Positions 60,601 through 64,000 of a DNA stretch of 64,000 bases are shown piece after piece. How positions within the stretch are numbered: position 1 is the stretch's first letter; each line of letters begins with the position of its first letter. The stretch comes from Heterocephalus glaber. Lineage: Eukaryota > Chordata > Mammalia > Rodentia > Bathyergidae. Where the stretch lies: the NCBI RefSeq assembly GCF_000247695.1, contig NW_004624776.1:11863298-11927297 (forward strand). The letters are read 5' to 3'. The notes under the pieces were generated by a model. The model worked only from the letters and a program-made list of their open reading frames with translations, searched no databases and was not told the origin of the DNA. A program made the position numbers and the translations under genes.

Positions 60601-60964
60601 GCATGTGCAGTCTTTTAAGGAGCCTTGCCCCAGCCCTGCATTCTTTGTAAGCACTAATACAAGCCCCTTAAGAGATTTACTTATGTACAGGTAGCCAAGA
60701 AGTTGGCACCGATAAAAGAGAATACAAATCAAACATCCTGACAAAGGAGAAGAAAAGAAGAAAGAGAACGGCAAAGACTGATTTTCTTTTTTATAAAGGG
60801 GAGGAGATTAAAGAAAGTACCAACAATAAGAAAAAAATAATACCATATCACATCCAAGAATTTTATCTGAGGTAAAAAGAAAAGAATACTAATAAAATGG
60901 AAAATGCAAATCATATATCCGATAAAAGTCTTATCTATAAGACTTTTCAAAACACAATAATAAA

Positions 60965-62215
60965 ACTATCAAACTTTTAATGAGCAAGATTTGAATACTT
61001 TGCCAAAGAAGTTACACAGATGGCAAATAAGCACATGAAAGATGCCCAACATCCTCAGTCATTAATGAGACGTAAATCAAAGCCACAAGATATATTGCAT
61101 ATCTATTAGAAGAGCTAACTATTGAAAGACTGACCATATCAAGTTGTTATAGCTTGTGTCTAGATGTCTCCCCAAAGCCTCATGCTATTGTAGGTGGGGT
61201 TTTTTTCTGAGGTGGCTGAATCTCGAGTGTGATAGATTCATGGTGCAATGCTAGTTTGAGGGCACTAGGATTAAGGGTGTGAGTGCTACTCACTCTAAGT
61301 AGCTTGATAAGATATAAGGGATAGAAAGACCTGTGGTTGCTCCTTGTTGCTTTTGCTACTGTGTGGGTACCATGAACTGTTTCTCTTCTGTGATACCCCT
61401 CTGCCATGTGCCACTCGCTTTGCCTTGGAGCCAGGCAATTATGGACTGAAACCACTCAAATTGTGAGTTAAATAAACCCTTTCCCCTTTAATTTTGGGTG
61501 TCAGGTATTCTGTCTCACCACCAAGAGAAAAGTAACTAAGGCACAAGTGTTGGTGAGGATATGGAAAAAGTAGAACTCTTACATGCCACTCAATCGAATG
61601 TAAAATCATTTAGCCACTTTGAGACTGGCAGTTTCTTAAAATGTTAAACATACATTTACCACCTGACCTAGTCATTCTACTCCTAAGAATTTACCCAAGA
61701 GAAATAAAAGCACATGTCCACATGAGGACTTGTGCTTGAACATTCATGCAGCTTTATTTGTAATACTAAAAAGTAGAAACACCTCGAATACTCATCAACA
61801 GATGAGAGAGTAAACAAACTATAGTATGCCCACACAATGGACTTACATTCAGCAAGAACGGGGAAGGAACAATTGACATATGCAACAACAGGGATGAATC
61901 TCAAAATAATTATACTGAACGAAAACCAGGCAGAGAAAGGGTACTCACTGTATGATTCCATTTATATGACATTTTGCAAACTATAGTGAAAGAAAACAGA
62001 TCAATAGTCAACAGATCAATAGTATGAAGACAAGAAAGGAAGGAGGGATTACTAAAGGCCCTGGGGAAACTTATTGGTAACAGTATGCTCATTATCTCAA
62101 ATGCAGTGATGGTTTCATGGGTGTATACACACTTCAAAATTTTCCAAATGGTACATTTTAAATAAGCATAGTTGGTTGTAAGTTAACTATGCCTTAATAA
62201 AACCATTTTACAAAA
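60965..62215 (+). mobile_element. Old L1 3' segment interrupted by a MaLR LTR
   Basis: L1 text (aagatgcccaacatcctcag ... aatcaaagccacaagatata) runs to 61144, is split by the LTR at 61145-61543, and continues (agtgttggtgaggatatgga ... gatgaatctcaaaataatta ... atgattccatttatatgaca) to about 62215. Confidence 0.8.
61145..61543 (+). mobile_element. MaLR-type solo LTR (399 bp)
   Basis: Begins tgttatagct and ends aactaaggca; perfect 5-bp target duplication caagt at 61140-61144 and 61544-61548. Ends in the MaLR pattern ttaaataaaccc ... ggtattctgtctca. No internal region, so it is a recombined solo LTR. Confidence 0.8.
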
Positions 62216-62504
62216 GTAGAACAGAGGAGGTATAGAAGAGAATAAGACAAACCGGGAGATGACTAAACATTCATTTAATGTTTACATTTACACATTAACA
62301 TGAAAATCAAGTAACAATGAGTCTATTCTTAGCCACAGACACAGGACAGAACATCATGACACAAGAAAACAAGACGTGAAAGATAAATTCAGCAATTAGG
62401 CACATCTCCAAAACACTCACAAAAGGACAAAGTTCAGAGGCATGACAGGAACAGCAAAGAAGAAACGCTAACTAAATTCTTCCCAAAAAAGTTTTCTGCC
62501 CCTT

Positions 62505-62640
62505 CACTTTCAATATGTTTATCCCATCATTCTTGCCACTTTTTGCAGCACTTCTAGAAGTCCTCTTTCTTGAGGACTTTATGAGGTGTGATAAAAAAAA
62601 TGCAACTCATGCTGCTGTCCAGAGAATTCCCTCATCTGAG
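62505..62640 (-). pseudogene. Mariner-like transposase C-terminal remnant (copy 1)
   Basis: Read on the minus strand, with stops, one frame gives KKWQE-WDKHIESEGAENFF. This is like the mariner-family C-terminus (W.KCI.S.GEYFEGD). It is broken by in-frame stops and a changed Cys. The DNA is similar over about 130 bp to 63470-63605. Confidence 0.6.
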
Positions 62641-63469
62641 GAGTTTGTTCCTCCAACCTAGCCAGAACGTATAGTTTTCAAACAGACACCAGGTAGCTCT
62701 TCTTCAAAAGGGCTGGAAATCAAGCACATCATGAGGCAAGTACATGGCATAGCAAGCACAAGTCTCAGATTGTTAGAGAGCTAGAAAAGGGTTGAGTCAT
62801 TTAAGACCATGAAAAACCTCAAGTCCTCATTTAAAATACAAAAACAATAAAATCTGTCTGGTTATCTCAAAGACTGTGATGAGCTCAAAGAGCTGAAGGC
62901 CCCACACAAACTATGAAGTACAACACAAATACCAGATAGCACTCACACTAAAAAATCAATATCTGCCTTACTAATTAAAAATCCAACTACCTCCTTTTTC
63001 ACATGAATTGGACAGAAAGAGGAAGAAGATATTTATCAGCACTACAATCAGTCTGTAATTACAGCAAGAAGTATATGAAAAGCTAATAAGTGGTTCACTA
63101 CTTTATTACTTATAATGTACAATAAATATTTGTTAAATTAATGCTCTTTTAAATAAAAAAAATCATTAGCTCCTTAATCAAGGTACAATAAAAACATGAC
63201 CTATAAACATTTTATAAACACAACTTAAAATTCAGCTAAGACTGCATTATTTTTATACTGTAAGATACATTAGCAAACATTCTGAAGCTAAATCTACCAA
63301 GAGTATTTTAACACTTACTAGAGATATGACTTTTCTGAAAATTGCTGATCTCAAAATATCTGAAAAATTACAAAGAACTTTTATGCAATGTGATCAAACT
63401 CTACAGTTCATATTTAAATTTTAAAAAATGTATTATAGTAAAGGACATATTGCCACTAATCCCTCTCAA

Positions 63470-63605
63470 AATACTCCCTTTCACTTTGAATACATTTATC
63501 CCATCATTCTTGCCACTTTCTGCAGTACTTCTGAAGTCTTCTTTCCGGAGTATCTTTATGTGCTGTGATAAGAAATGCAGTACATGCTGCTCTTAAAGGA
63601 AATCC
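63470..63605 (-). pseudogene. Mariner-like transposase C-terminal remnant (copy 2)
   Basis: The minus strand gives YCRKWQE-stop-WDKCIQSEREYFERD, then a stop, a clearer match to the mariner C-terminal signature than copy 1. Same orientation as copy 1 and about 965 bp away, so not the two ends of one element. Confidence 0.65.
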
Positions 63606-63894
63606 AGTGGAACACTATGCTAGGAAAAATATTATGGTATGTCTTTATCCACCTTAGTCACTAAAAGTGGCACCATGAAACTTGTAGCTTTTCCTCAAAC
63701 TCAAAATGAATCAGGAAAGATAAACTTTTGAAATCAATTCAGTACACTGAGGCAGCCACAGCAATACAACTCAAGACGCAAAGAAGACTTTCAGAGCTGC
63801 TTCTGAGAGTGGCAAGTGTATCTGAAGCAAAGGAGGAGACTAACGGCAATGTGTCATTGCAGTAATTGGGGTTTTTTTTTCCCTCAATCTGTAG

Positions 63895-64000
63895 TTTTTT
63901 AAAAATTTTTTTACTAAATTCTTTTATTGGTACATTGTAGGTATACAACACAATTACATTTCTCATTGGGAATTGTACCTTTACATAATGCATCTTGGTT
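63895..64000 (-). mobile_element. L1 3' end, cut by the window edge
   Basis: Resembles the start of the inverted L1 at 26470 (ttattggtacattgtaggta ... cattgggaattgtacct), so another minus-strand L1 3' end begins here. Confidence 0.6.

Larger units (their letters stand above)
41009..64000 (-). other. WASF3 5' intron (upstream of C1), continuing past the window
   Basis: The C1 acceptor implies an upstream noncoding exon. I see no CpG-rich promoter or recognisable first exon up to 64000. Content: ERV LTR pair (41117, 43668), MaLRs, L1 nests, LTR-like blocks (48325, about 59955-60600), MITEs (46889, 57445), B1 dimer and monomer, MIRs, and mariner remnants (62505, 63470). Unrecognised stretches include 45500-46880, 49060-50100, 50140-52580, 54370-55160 and 57530-58680. 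Confidence 0.75.

Noticed and set aside
1..64000. CRISPR arrays, operons, origins or other prokaryotic systems
   Set aside because: Spliced vertebrate gene and SINE/LINE content throughout; no regularly spaced repeats.

Overview
This window is nuclear DNA from a placental mammal, almost certainly a rodent. It carries the 3' two-thirds of one gene, WASF3 (WAVE3), on the minus strand. Rodent affiliation rests on more than a dozen tRNA-Ala-like ID SINEs, several B1 monomers and B1-dID dimers (7SL monomer joined to an ID-like tail). Those dimers occur in squirrel-, beaver- and cavy/porcupine-related rodents, not in mouse. The ID consensus looks to me most like a hystricomorph such as a mole-rat or guinea pig, but the species call is tentative.

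WASF3 layout, in transcription order (high to low coordinate): coding exon C1 40866-41008 (ATG at 40998), C2 24191-24325, C3 21830-21983, C4 18337-18454, then two alternative versions of one exon, C5a 13534-13709 and C5b 10064-10230, then C6 8983-9255, C7 7246-7613, and terminal exon C8 (CDS 3446-3603 plus about 2.86 kb of 3'UTR ending near 585). All splice sites are GT/AG and all phases close. The C5a isoform is 504 codons plus stop; C5b gives 501. The protein is a WAVE-complex scaffold: N-terminal WAVE homology domain, basic region, long proline-rich region, C-terminal WH2/central/acidic module that activates Arp2/3.

The most interesting gene-level feature is the C5a/C5b pair. Both fit the same phase slot (0 in, 2 out) and both encode the basic region. 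C5b resembles the WASF1/WASF2 version and C5a is WAVE3-type. Using both or neither shifts the frame, so the pair behaves as mutually exclusive exons. C5a's donor lies inside a GU repeat.

The 41009-64000 segment is 5' intron. The noncoding first exon and promoter are not recognisable here and probably lie beyond 64000. The introns hold layered mobile elements: nested L1 fragments at 52.6-54.4 kb and 61-62.2 kb, MaLR-like LTRs (one with a perfect 5-bp target duplication), two related ERV LTRs 2 kb apart, two MITE families with TA target sites, a 78-bp hAT MITE with an 8-bp target duplication, and two remnants of a mariner-like transposase. I found no second protein-coding gene, no structural RNA gene and no prokaryotic feature.
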